Below are positions 11,372-21,047 of a stretch of DNA of 64,000 nucleotides, piece by piece (position 1 is the first letter of the stretch; the number at the start of each line of letters is the position of its first letter). Made by a program: the position numbers and the translations under genes. The notes beneath the pieces are model-generated. The model was not told the origin of the DNA, did no database searches, and saw only the letters and a list, made by a program, of their open reading frames with translations. Origin of the DNA: Serendipita indica DSM 11827 (taxonomy: Eukaryota; Basidiomycota; Agaricomycetes; Sebacinales; Serendipitaceae); the NCBI GenBank assembly GCA_910890315.1, contig CAJVGD010000019.1, forward strand, positions 124,001 through 188,000, read 5' to 3'.

Positions 11372-12779
11372 TTAGCCTGGGTTCATCTCGCCCCAGTCGC
11401 AGATGATCGTTCGAGCATCACCTATGAGTACATCCACCGCCTTGAGACTCGACGAGACTCCCCTTTCGCATTTGAATCTGTTTCCAATTTCTTCTACAAG
11501 CTCCACCTTGAAGCCCCTCAGGGACAAGCGAGACGTCTCTGTCGCCGTTTCGAGAATGGACATGAGTGTGATCCTCTGTGAGATATCAGGCGCGTCGGTC
11601 TGGTCGAATGTCCATTCGACTAATGGGACCGGAGGGAGTGATCGTTTGAACCTATCCTGTGAAGAAAAGAAGACGACCAGCTTTTCAAGTTGTGGAGTCA
11701 CAAGATTTGCGATAATTCGATCGTGGTTTCCGTATATATGAAGTTCGGAGAGATGTGGAAGCGGATTGTATTCCCTTTGTACGTAGAAGCCTCGGTGGCA
11801 TCTCGGATGCAAAGGTAGTGAAGTTTTTGCAAGTCAGAAAGGTTATAAAGGATGGATCCCCTTCCGTAAGTAGTATCTAAACGAGTCAGGGTTGCTGGGG
11901 CAGGGTTGAACCAATCTAGAAAGGGCCCGTCGGTTTTCAATGTGAGCAATTTGGCATCGGATGGGGTGGGCAATCATCAGACTGATACCACTCGCCCGAG
12001 AATCTCAGATTTGAGATTTCCAGTCGCTGTAACTCTGGTGCTGGGTCCTCCTCGCTGTACCCAAGAAAGAAGTTTCCCCAGTCATCTTCTGAGAGTGTCA
12101 CGGAGAGTGAGGCCCACCGCAGTATATGCTCTCCTTTGGACCCGATGAGAGCTTTGGTTGCAGTCTGTATGAGGGCAATCCTTTTGTGCACGAGTGAACT
12201 GGTACATCCCCAGGATAAATCGAAAAGTGTCCTCCGCAAATCCATGGACGCATCTTGACCAATCACCGGGGTCATTTCGACTGCTACCTGATTTATAGTG
12301 TAGTTTTCAGCAATGATATACTGGGGAAACCTGATGGTGATGTCCAGAAGACGGCCACGGCTGCGCTCCAAGCACGTCACGACGTACTCCTTGGTAGGGG
12401 AGAAGCAATCCATCAGGTCTTTAGGGAATAGGAGATCTATGCGCGTCCATAGCGACGAAGCACTCATGATGATTCGATGAAAGCGCCTGCAAACAAGCAA
12501 GAGCGAGCGGATGAAAGGGTGGCAGAGGAGTGTCGCATATTCGAATATTTCGCAAATTAACTTGTCTGGGAGGTCTTCGAGAGAGGTTTTGTGCCTGGAG
12601 ACCTTGTATTGATCCGACAATTGCCATGATTGGGGGGAATACTCTTGTAGCTCCCGAGCAAGAGAGACACAGCGCGACTTGGTATCCAGCAATTGCCGTT
12701 CGAGGTCATCAGCTCGTTGCTGGCATTGCTCAAGCAGCAGCCGTGTGTTCTCCATTGTTTCAAGTCGCTGGAATGCCAA
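11372..12779 (-). pseudogene. F-box protein, family A copy 1, frame-broken
   Basis: F-box proteins recruit substrates to SCF ubiquitin ligases; this one belongs to a lineage-expanded fungal type. The N-terminus is a short coiled coil (RADDLERQLLDTKSR, about 12690-12730). The F-box follows (LEDLPDKLICEIFEYA to SSLWTRIDL, about 12430-12590) and then a leucine-rich C-terminal half. Aligned to the paralogue at 14924-16425, the frame shifts by 1 nt near 11960 (inside the MP-LLTLKT segment) and again near 11780 (before LSELHIYG). Both sites fit single-base deletions in this copy. It is either a decayed gene or carries assembly errors; several breaks in this cluster and none in the nearby core genes favour decay. 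Confidence 0.75.
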
Positions 12780-13069
12780 CGAGAAACCATTCTATAATTC
12801 CTGTATGGCTACTTCGAGAGATAGTATGTGGAGAATGGGATTTTTCGTTGGCTAGTCTCTGCCGTGCGGGCTTTCCAGTAGACTAGCCCTGTCCGTGTGC
12901 GATGTGGCAGCCGAATCTCCTGTACCGAAGTTCTTTCGCGATGCCTCAGTCGCAATACTCTTTTCTAGTCAAAACAGACTCACAGCGTGGGATGATGTGA
13001 TAGGTGGTGGGTGCGGCAGCGAACAAGGTTAGATCGCCTCACACAAAATGGATGGTGATTCGATCATTC

Positions 13070-14400
13070 TTATCTACATGTTCGGCCGATATACTCAACG
13101 AAGTCGCTGCGCCTAAGTTCGAGCAATGGAGCGTAAGTTTCAAACTGCTGACGTCTCAAGGTGATTACCATGAGCTCTTCCGAGAATGAGTTCGAATTTG
13201 TGAAAGCTTGAAGAGCGTTGGTGACATTACGTTCTATGAAGCCAGAAAGAAACAGATGTCGCGTCCCTCTCAGACTTGAGAATATATCCTGCAAGAGATT
13301 GACTAATTCGGCATCTTCCGTCAAATATTCATAGTGCCATTCAATTACGGTGGCAGTCGGCAACAGGGTCCCCGATGGAGAGGTATATGAGAGAACTGAG
13401 AGCTTATCAAGAGAAGGTAGGCCTAGGCGATGAAAGGTGTACTTGTGATAGGACCCAGTTACGTGCAAAATGCGTAGACTTGGGAGTGCTATGATCGAGT
13501 CCGTTGGTTTCCCCTCCCTTATGAGCCGGTGAATTTCCAGGCATTGGAGTGCTTGGTACGACGCTGGTATACTGAGTTCGTCAGGGTAATGAACACAGAT
13601 CTTGAGCTTATCGATTCTGCCTGGGTTTAATGTGGGAATATCCAAGAGGGGCGATAGTCGCTGCTATAGCTACTTAAGCCGGAAAGGTCTGTAAAAATAT
13701 TATCACAAAGTGCCTTATCTTTGTGTCGAGAACATAGGTTTTCAATAAGTTTAGATGACAGAGATTTAGGGTATCTCCGATGAATCGTTCTAGAACCTCA
13801 ATGTTGAGAATAGTCGGAAGGTAGCATGAGGGCGAGTGTCGTCCATCGGTGTATGTTGCAACGTTCGAGACTGATAATCGAATCGAGGGCTTTGAATATC
13901 GCGTCCTCCTTCTTTCTATATACGGAGCAGCTAAAGTGCATATCTATCTCCTCAAGGGTTGAAACAACCGCTTCTTCTTCTCCCTTGTCCCCTACAGCGA
14001 TTATTGCACTCTTCGCGACGTCGCGGATAAAGTCATCTTTTGACTGCCACCCCAGGTGCATTTCGATATCTAGGCCGGCACTTTGACTACGCTGTAAACA
14101 CGCCTCGACGTACGAGAGCTTTGGAAGCGTTACGTCGATTAGATCGTGGTCGACACGGAGCTCGATACGAGTCCACAATGACGGAGCGTTCATTACGAAA
14201 TGATGGGTGCGTTTGTTGACAAGAAGGAGAGCTCCAAGGTGACCATATTTCTCGAAGCGTAATCGCCGAAAGATGTTATATAGTAGGTCGTCGGGTAAAT
14301 CGTCGAGTGAGGCTCCGGCGGAGCAACCCGCGACGATGGATTTCCTATTTCCATCTGAATATATCCAGCAACCTCGTCTCTGAGAGAATTCCAGAGAGAC
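13070..14400 (-). pseudogene. F-box protein, family B copy 1, frame-broken
   Basis: F-box-type protein of a second subfamily. The F-box reads LDDLPDDLLYNIFRRLRFEKYGHL and then LLVNKRTHHFVMNAPSLWTRIEL (about 14150-14310). Next comes an acidic linker and a segment with CNIHRWTTLALMLPSDY (about 13800-14100). The frame is lost there and recovers as the C-terminal leucine-rich part (13070-13645, DIPTLNPGRIDKLKI). An upstream reading frame (14400-14627), with a coiled-coil-like KIEALKSRLKAAESLW, may be its first exon, but the join is unclear. Its closest relative is at 17727-18400. At least one frame break makes this look like a decayed gene. Confidence 0.65.
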
Positions 14401-14923
14401 TCTGCTGCCTTTAAACGACTCTTGAGGGCCTCTATCTTGTCAACGCATGCCTTCATTTGGGAAGACTTTTGCTTGATCTCAAACGGAGCATCAGAAGGCA
14501 TTTTGAGGTCCTCCATTAGGTATATGATTTGAGTGGAATACGCAACTTTGAACGGGTTCGACAAGAAAGCTGGAATGAAATATGGCATTGCCGGCAAATG
14601 ATAAGTAAAGATGGTTCTAGAGGTCAATGTGACGTACAGAAGCGAATACTAGCTTGTAGCTGTTTGCGAGTTCCAAAGCTGTGATGGGTAAGGGCCAACC
14701 TTTGTTCGCCACCTGGAGTTTTGCTTCGGCTCAACAAGCTCGAAGTTCTCTCTTAAGTAGGATATCAGGATTTAGTGAGGACGACATACTGACCGGATTT
14801 GTGTAAATATTAGCAGTTATATGGACTCCTGGGAACCTTGTGGTTGCATGAGGAGTATGTCGGTTTACTCTCAGTCAATTTGTTGTCGTATTACATACGT
14901 GATTAACATTGATTCGGAGTGTC

Positions 14924-16425
14924 TCAGTCGCAGATAATTATTCTAGCGTCATCTACGAGTACCTCTACTACTTTGAGGCTCGTTGGCAGTCTGCCTTCTC
15001 GCTTGAGCTTGTTTCTAACATCATCTACCAGCTCCACTTTAAAACCCTGAAGGCTCAAGCGACGCGTCTCTGTCATGTTCTCGAATATGGAGGTAAGTGT
15101 GATGTACTGTAAGAAATCATACGCATCGGTCTTGTCGAATGTCCATTCAACCAATGGAACGGACGGAAGTGGTCGCTTGAACCTGGTCTGCGATGAAAAG
15201 ACGACCAGCTTTTCGAGCTGTGGTGCCACTAGAATTGCGATAATTTCGTTGACATCTCCGTATATATGAAGTTCGGAGAGTTGAGAGAGGGTGATCGAAT
15301 CCTTGGAGTACGAAGAGGTGTCAGTGGCGTCTCGAATACAAAGCTGGTGGAGTTTCTGGAAGCCAGAAAGGTGATCAAAGATAACGCCACCTCCGTATGT
15401 GGTATCTAGGTGAGTGAGGGCTGCTGACTGAGGATTGAGCCAGTGTAAGCAGGGCCAGTCCGTCTTCAATGAACGCAGACGTAGCATTGTCGGAAAGGAG
15501 CACCCTCCATACAGAAACCAGTCTGTAGAAAAACTTATATTTGTGATTTCCAGTTGTTGTAAACCCGGAGCTGGATAGTCCTCCATGCGCGCAAGAAAGA
15601 AATTTCCCCAATCGTCTTCTGAAAGTGTCATCGAAAGTGAACCCCACCGCAGCACATGCTCCCCGTTGGGACCAATGAGGGACTTGGTCACGTTCTCTAT
15701 GTGAGTTACCTTTCCTCCACCAGCGAACTGTTGCATTGCCAATCTGCATCAAGGAGCGTTCCGTATAGGTCTGAGGATGCATCGATACCAATTATTGGGG
15801 TCACTTCAGCCACAACCTGTTCCAAGGCGTAGTTTGTAGCTGTGATATGTCGCGGGAACTTAATGGTAATATCAAGTAGACGGCCACGACTGCGCTTCAA
15901 GCATGCTTCAACATATTCCTTGGTAGGGGAGAAGCATCCATAAGATCCTTGGGAAATATGAGATCTATGCGCGTCCATAGCGACGAGGTGCTTATGATGG
16001 TTCGATGAAAGCGCCTGCAAACGAGCAAGAGCGAACGGATGAAAGGGTGGCAGAGGAGTGTCGCATACTCGAATATTTCGCAGAGCAATTCATTGGGGAG
16101 ACCGAGTAAAGAGACCGGGTCTGACGACCTGATTTTGGCTTGTCGGGAGAGACCATTGGGAGTTGTATTCTTTTAGCTCTCGAGCAGTAGCTGCGCATTG
16201 AGACTTTGCGTGTAACCACAGTTGCTCAAGCCGGTTGGCTTCTCGCTGCCATTCCTCCAATGACATTTGTGCGACCTTTGTCGTCACAGCCAGCCTCAAG
16301 CTACGTATATGTTCATCCCGGGAGTCCACATGGCCATCGTGTGGTATTGGTTCTTCTATGGACCCCACGTGGCTACTTTGAATGGTGAACTGGGACAAAT
16401 GTGACATTGCGCAGGGCAATAGCCG
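14924..16425 (-). pseudogene. F-box protein, family A copy 2 (A'), frame-broken
   Basis: Paralogue of 11372-12779. It has a coiled coil (NRLEQLWLHAKSQC, about 16200-16240), the F-box (LPNELLCEIFEYA to SSLWTRIDL, about 15960-16110) and a leucine-rich half that is open from about 15715 to 14924. Relative to copy A the frame changes near 16110, near 15940 (one base missing in DLMD-CFSPTKEY) and near 15710. The upstream part of the same frame (16425-16458) encodes VLLVMYRLLP. That is not F-box sequence: it is the continuation of the neighbouring PAS gene, so the two genes are joined in frame. Confidence 0.75.
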
Positions 16426-17518
16426 GTACATGACGAGAAGCACACTACCTAGGCACAATTTCAGAGATTAGTCCAAAACTGTGGACACAGGGAGCACCCA
16501 CCGTGTCTGACATAGGTGCAGTCAACCTGGAGGAGTTCGCCCTCGAGGGAGCTAATAAAAAAAAATCCCCTTTGTTCTATTCGTACAGGACGTCTGACAT
16601 CGATTATTGGCCATATTCTGTAGGTTTTGGGTGCCGGCCGCGAGATGGGCTGGAACAATGGTGAGTCGTCCCGCGATGGTGGTGTTGGTTGAGAAGATGA
16701 TGGGACGACGGTCATCATTAAGCAGGATCTGAAACATGTGATAAGGTGGATTTGGGTTCAAAGGCGGAATATAGTGCACTACGTTCGAGAAATCCTGATG
16801 AACCAGTGAGATGCCAATGTGGGCCGAAGCGTCATAGAAGTGCTCACTCCAAGTTTCAGTGATTCGTAGAGATGAAAGTCGCAGTCCCTGGGGAACTCTA
16901 CGTTGGGCGGCGTCAGAACGACATGGCTATTAGACAACCACCAGGCAGGCTAGGGGAGGGGGGATGACGCACGTGCTTTGTCATGCAAAAAGACTAACAG
17001 AAATCCAGCTGCTTTATGTACCACAAGGTGATATTGAGTGAAGGAGTAGTTTGGCGGATCCTGAATGAAATGGCCGGTACTGAGGTGGTGGCGAATAATG
17101 GGCAGGCGTGCATAGCTAATGGTAATAATCTGGAGCACAGAATAAGACTCGAACTTACTTGGAGCCGAAAATGAACACATACGGCTGCTTGACCATCGTC
17201 GTCTGCGAGACTGGCAAAGAGGCGTTGGCCCAGGATCTCGCCACTGGGATTGTAGAGATAGTCAAGGAAGCTCCTGCCAATGATTTGGTCCGATTGGTCG
17301 ACGGCTTTGTTGAACGAGGGGCTGGTGTAGCAGATCCGGAGGTGGGAATCGAGTAAGAACCAATCTGGGGGGTGAAGACAATGAACGAGCGTGTTTATAA
17401 CAGTTCTACTACACGTACAGCAGATGGGATCTAGCGAAGGTTGGGAATTCATCTCGCTAGGTTGCCTTGTGGACAACACTTGTGGAGGCGCTGTCCAATA
17501 AGGGTGTCGCTTTGTCAA
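16410..17518 (-). pseudogene. Truncated copy of the PAS-GATA (WC-2-type) gene
   Basis: Exon by exon this copies the N-terminal half of the gene at 52546-55109: MNSQPSLDPIC, then [18 protein letters not shown], then the segment with HHLSTGHFIQDPPNYSF, then [14 protein letters not shown], then a PAS core [13 protein letters not shown], then [11 protein letters not shown]. All intron positions and splice signals are kept. Similarity ends just after LLVMYRLLP (about 16425), so the GATA zinc finger, the His/Pro-rich region and the rest are absent. One frame break lies in a run of nine T (minus strand) at about 16557-16566, where eight would keep the frame; this could be slippage or an assembly error. 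The frame then enters F-box copy A'. This is a host-gene duplication, not a transposon. Confidence 0.8.
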
Positions 17519-17726
17519 CTGGGTGCCAGTCTGGGTTCAAGGGGTATCCGCAAACCTTAATTAGGACTCTTGGATAGTTCTCACTCACTCCGAATACGAG
17601 TCATAAGCCAGAACATGTTTATCAATTATCACTCTCACATACAGTTGGTCTCGCGTCGCCTATGACCATCATCGAACTAGATAGATATTCTTCCGCGGAG
17701 GCAATGTGTCTGATTTGCAGACTGAA

Positions 17727-18400
17727 CTATGGTGAATGGGATTGAATGTCCGTCGACATTTTCCACGGCGGCTGTCTAATATCGCGCGTTGGTGTTGTGA
17801 AATACAAGTAGTGTGGTTTGAGAATCGCGGTGTTGTCCAAATCTAACTTGCGAAGGTTCGGAGTGTCTCCAACAAATCTTCGGGCAACTAACAAACTTGA
17901 GAATACTCGGTTGGCAGCGAAAGAACAAGCGACTTCCACCGATACATGTTACAGCCATTAATGCTCACAATTGCGTCGAGTAGGCGGCAAAGCTCTACTT
18001 CCTTCCTTTCGTAGATGGTGCGGCTGTTGTCCAAATTTGACCAGGCTTCATCTCCTTCTAGGTCGTCCACTAGATGCACGGACGCATCGGTTCCGTCCTC
18101 GGAAACGATCGCGTCGTTTGTGTCTGTCTAAGTCTAAGTTCGGACTACGATCCATGCACGCTTCAATGTAGGAGTAATGCAAAAGTCTTTCTTTGCTCAG
18201 ATCCCCGCTGACCTCAAGCCCAATGTAGGTCCATAGTACTGGAGTGTTCATCACGAGGTGATAGATCCGCTTGTTGACGAGGAGAACTCGAAGGTGAGCA
18301 TACCTTTCGAAACGTAGTCGTCGAAAAATGTCGTATAGCGTCTCGTCGGGCAAGTTGTCAAGTGATACTCTGGGAGGAATAGCGAGGGGTAGATGTCCTG
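17727..18400 (-). pseudogene. F-box protein, family B copy 2 (B'), fragment
   Basis: Paralogue of 13070-14400. Its F-box reads LPDETLYDIFRRLRFERYAHL then VLLVNKRIYHLVMNTPVLWTY (about 18210-18360). A Tyr/Cys segment (HYSYIEACMDRSP) follows, then CNMYRWKSLVLSLPTEYSQ (about 17895-17960), after which the frame changes to FVGDTPNLRKLDLDN. The C-terminal leucine-rich half seen in copy B is mostly missing. The frame breaks and the short 3' end point to a decaying gene. Confidence 0.6.
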
Positions 18401-19427
18401 TCTGTGTTTCGCAAACTTATTTCCGAAGGAGACTCTGATAGTTGGAATCGATGTCCGAGCGCTTCACCTCCTCGTCACGAGTGTTCATCTGAGAAATCGT
18501 TTGCTATGGAGCATGGGAACCTGGGTATTCTGGCGCGATTGACTTATTGATCCTGGCAAGACATAATGAAATCTCATGGAATAAGCAACAAGAATAAGAA
18601 GTAGGAGAAAAGGCGTACGACCCAGTTCTGGCTAGTCGCTTCATCCGAAAGTCACTGTCTCGACGTGGCAGAGGTCAAGGCTCGTCGACAATGGTGGGAT
18701 TGAGTGTCTCATTCTTCAAAGAGGTTTCTTAGTGCACAATTACTTACGCAGTCGTTTCGACAAATCCACCCGGGCCTTTTGGCGCATAACTTGTCCCCCA
18801 CCATGGGCTGCACTTCTACGCCAAGCTCCTTCGTTCAGCGACAATGATTTCGCCAACTACTATGCGCGTCCTTGTGTTTGATCACTGCTTCAGTCACGGT
18901 GTCGAATGCCTAGATGGTATCTTTATACTCTTACCATAGCCCGGGCGGTAAGACTCCTGAAGCGTAAAAAGCATCCATCATCAAATTACACGTCAAGAAT
19001 TGGATGCAAGCCCGCCCCCTTTTCACCCTTCCGTCGCGCAGAGGACATTGAAACTGGCACGACTTTGCGCACGGCACCCTCTGCCAACCCAAATTGACTA
19101 TTTCCAGTGTCTGACCTTCTATAGAAGTCATTTTAACTCACATTATTCTCCATACCCTCCTCGTATTATCAGACCCCTTCCGTCCTCAGGCCCACCCTCT
19201 CCATCTTAGACTGAAACTAGACGGTTTCACTGCAATTACTTGTATACATGGTATCAGGTAGCAGGGCTATCAACGTGTCATGGGTATCAGGGGTATCAGG
19301 GGCATCAACCCACCAACTCGGCCCAATGTTTCTTTCAACACCATCGTTTCCACGCCAGATGTTCGCGAGCAACTTCCTGCCCTCTACTTCCTCTCTTTAC
19401 CTCCAAGTCGCTCGTTAATAGGCCAAA
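18401..19427. other. Intergenic
   Basis: About 1 kb with no supported gene. The right-hand part is pyrimidine-rich and is probably the promoter of the WSC gene. A short tandem of GGGTATCAG/GGGCATCA units lies at about 19281-19305. Confidence 0.45.
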
Positions 19428-20667
19428 ATGCTGGCCACTTGTATCACCCTCGTCCCACTCCTTTTGACCCAATCCACTGACGGAGCTCCTATTGTTGGCT
19501 CGTATACTGACTGGAACTCGGTTGGATGCTACGAAGACATTGTCACTGCTAGAGCCCTCCCGCACGTGGAGCAAATCTCGGGCGAAATGGCCGTCGAGAA
19601 ATGTCTGGATGCTTGTCACGCCAGCGGATACGCGTACGCTGGACTCGAGTGGGGTCAGGGGCCCTTCTGTGGTCCTTCTCTTCCGCCTACCCAAGTTACG
19701 GATGGTCGTTGCAACATGCCTTGTCAGGGTGAGTGCCCCCCCCTCCGTCCCGGGGCTCGCTGGTTGACTGGTGGCCTCCATTTAGGAGATACAACCGAAA
19801 TATGTGGAGGCTCTCTTGGTCTCTCAGTTTATCGGTATACCTCGTCCAACCTCACAAATTACAAGACGTGGTCATACGACAACTGCTACGTTGACTCGAT
19901 TTGGAACAGGGTTCTCCCTAATAGCAAGTTTGTCTCTGGTCCGATGACGATCGAAAAGTGCCTCGATGCGTGCGACGCTGCCGGATACACCTACGCTGGC
20001 CTCAAGTACGGAGGCGAGTGCTAGGGCGGAAATATTGAACCAAAATAAATTGCTAATAATGTTCACTGCAATATGGCCTGTTCCGGAGATGTCAGCGAGT
20101 TCTGCGGCGGAAGCAATGGCCTGAGTGTTTACCACTCTACGGGAGCTCCTCAGCCAATCGATGAGTATAATGGATCGACGTTTTCTGGATGCTACAAGGA
20201 CTCTACTCGGAACCGAGTTCCTCAACATCGTGCCGCCCCCGAGCACGATTACGATCAAACGATTGAGATTTGTACCGACGCTTGCAACGCGCTTGGATAC
20301 GCATTTGCTGGTGTTGAGTATGCCTCCGAGTGCTGGTGCGGAGACGCCAGGCCTGCAGAACTTGCGACGGATGGCAGGTGCAATATGCGATGCGTAGGTA
20401 AGTGTGGCAGTTGTGCTGCAGGCAAGCAGTGACCTGACACAGTCTTCAGGTAACCACCAGGAACGCTGTGGAGGCCCAGACGGTATCGGCGTCTACGAAA
20501 GTCATCCTCAGACCACCACCTCCACATCGACCTCGACTTCGACGAGCTCTACGTCGACAGATACTAATACATCGACATCTACAAGTTCCACGACGACAGA
20601 AACGACGGGAACTTCAATTCCACCCTCCATCGGGCATGCCGGAGGCGTAGTTCTGGAGAGTAAATGA
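19428..20667 (+). pseudogene. Secreted three-WSC-domain protein with two in-frame stops
   Basis: WSC domains bind carbohydrate; secreted fungal members are associated with the cell wall or glycan sensing. The signal peptide (MLATCITLVPLLLTQSTDG) is followed by WSC1 (about 19500-19830), WSC2 (about 19870-20140) and WSC3 (about 20180-20500), then a Thr/Ser-rich tail ending LESK with no membrane anchor. Introns at 19728 (GTGAGT) and 20398 (GTAAGT) join in frame to G-DTTEICGG and G-NHQERCGG. In WSC2 the frame runs through TAG at about 20022, where the family has the Trp of ECWCGN, and TAA at about 20046. Both can be single transitions from Trp and Gln codons. The domain is readable on both sides, so this is a recent pseudogene, or an intron that deletes the core of WSC2. 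Confidence 0.75.
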
Positions 20668-21047
20668 AGAGCTCGAAGCGGAATCCAGGCGGAATGGCCG
20701 TAGTCGGCTGGTGTCGCATGGCGTCAACGCGGCTTCCTATGGACAGAGATAGAAGGTCACATATCAGCTTATAATCTCCAATGGGCGTCTACACCGACCA
20801 AAATGTGCATATCCTGCCGGAACCGAGCTCTCGCAGTGTCATTTGGGGACCAACGCGTGGACCAGCTTATCGATTCGGTACCTTGGTTCAACTTGTGGAT
20901 TGTAATTTAATAGCCAACGAGGTATCGGTCTAGAATGAGGCGGTGCAGGGCCACTTTTGACGGTGGTGACCCGCATGGCGGCCGGGTCTGGTCTGCCAGT
21001 ATAACGAGACTGTCTGTGGATAGCGTTTTGACCTTCAACCACGACTA
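20668..21047. other. Intergenic, NLR promoter region
   Basis: About 0.38 kb between the WSC gene and the NLR-like gene, both on the plus strand. No other gene seen. Confidence 0.4.

Noticed and set aside
17727-18080. Shared programmed frameshift in the B and B' F-box genes at LPxxYSQ
   Set aside because: The frame changes at the same place in both but in opposite directions (+1 in B, -1 in B'), so independent decay is simpler.
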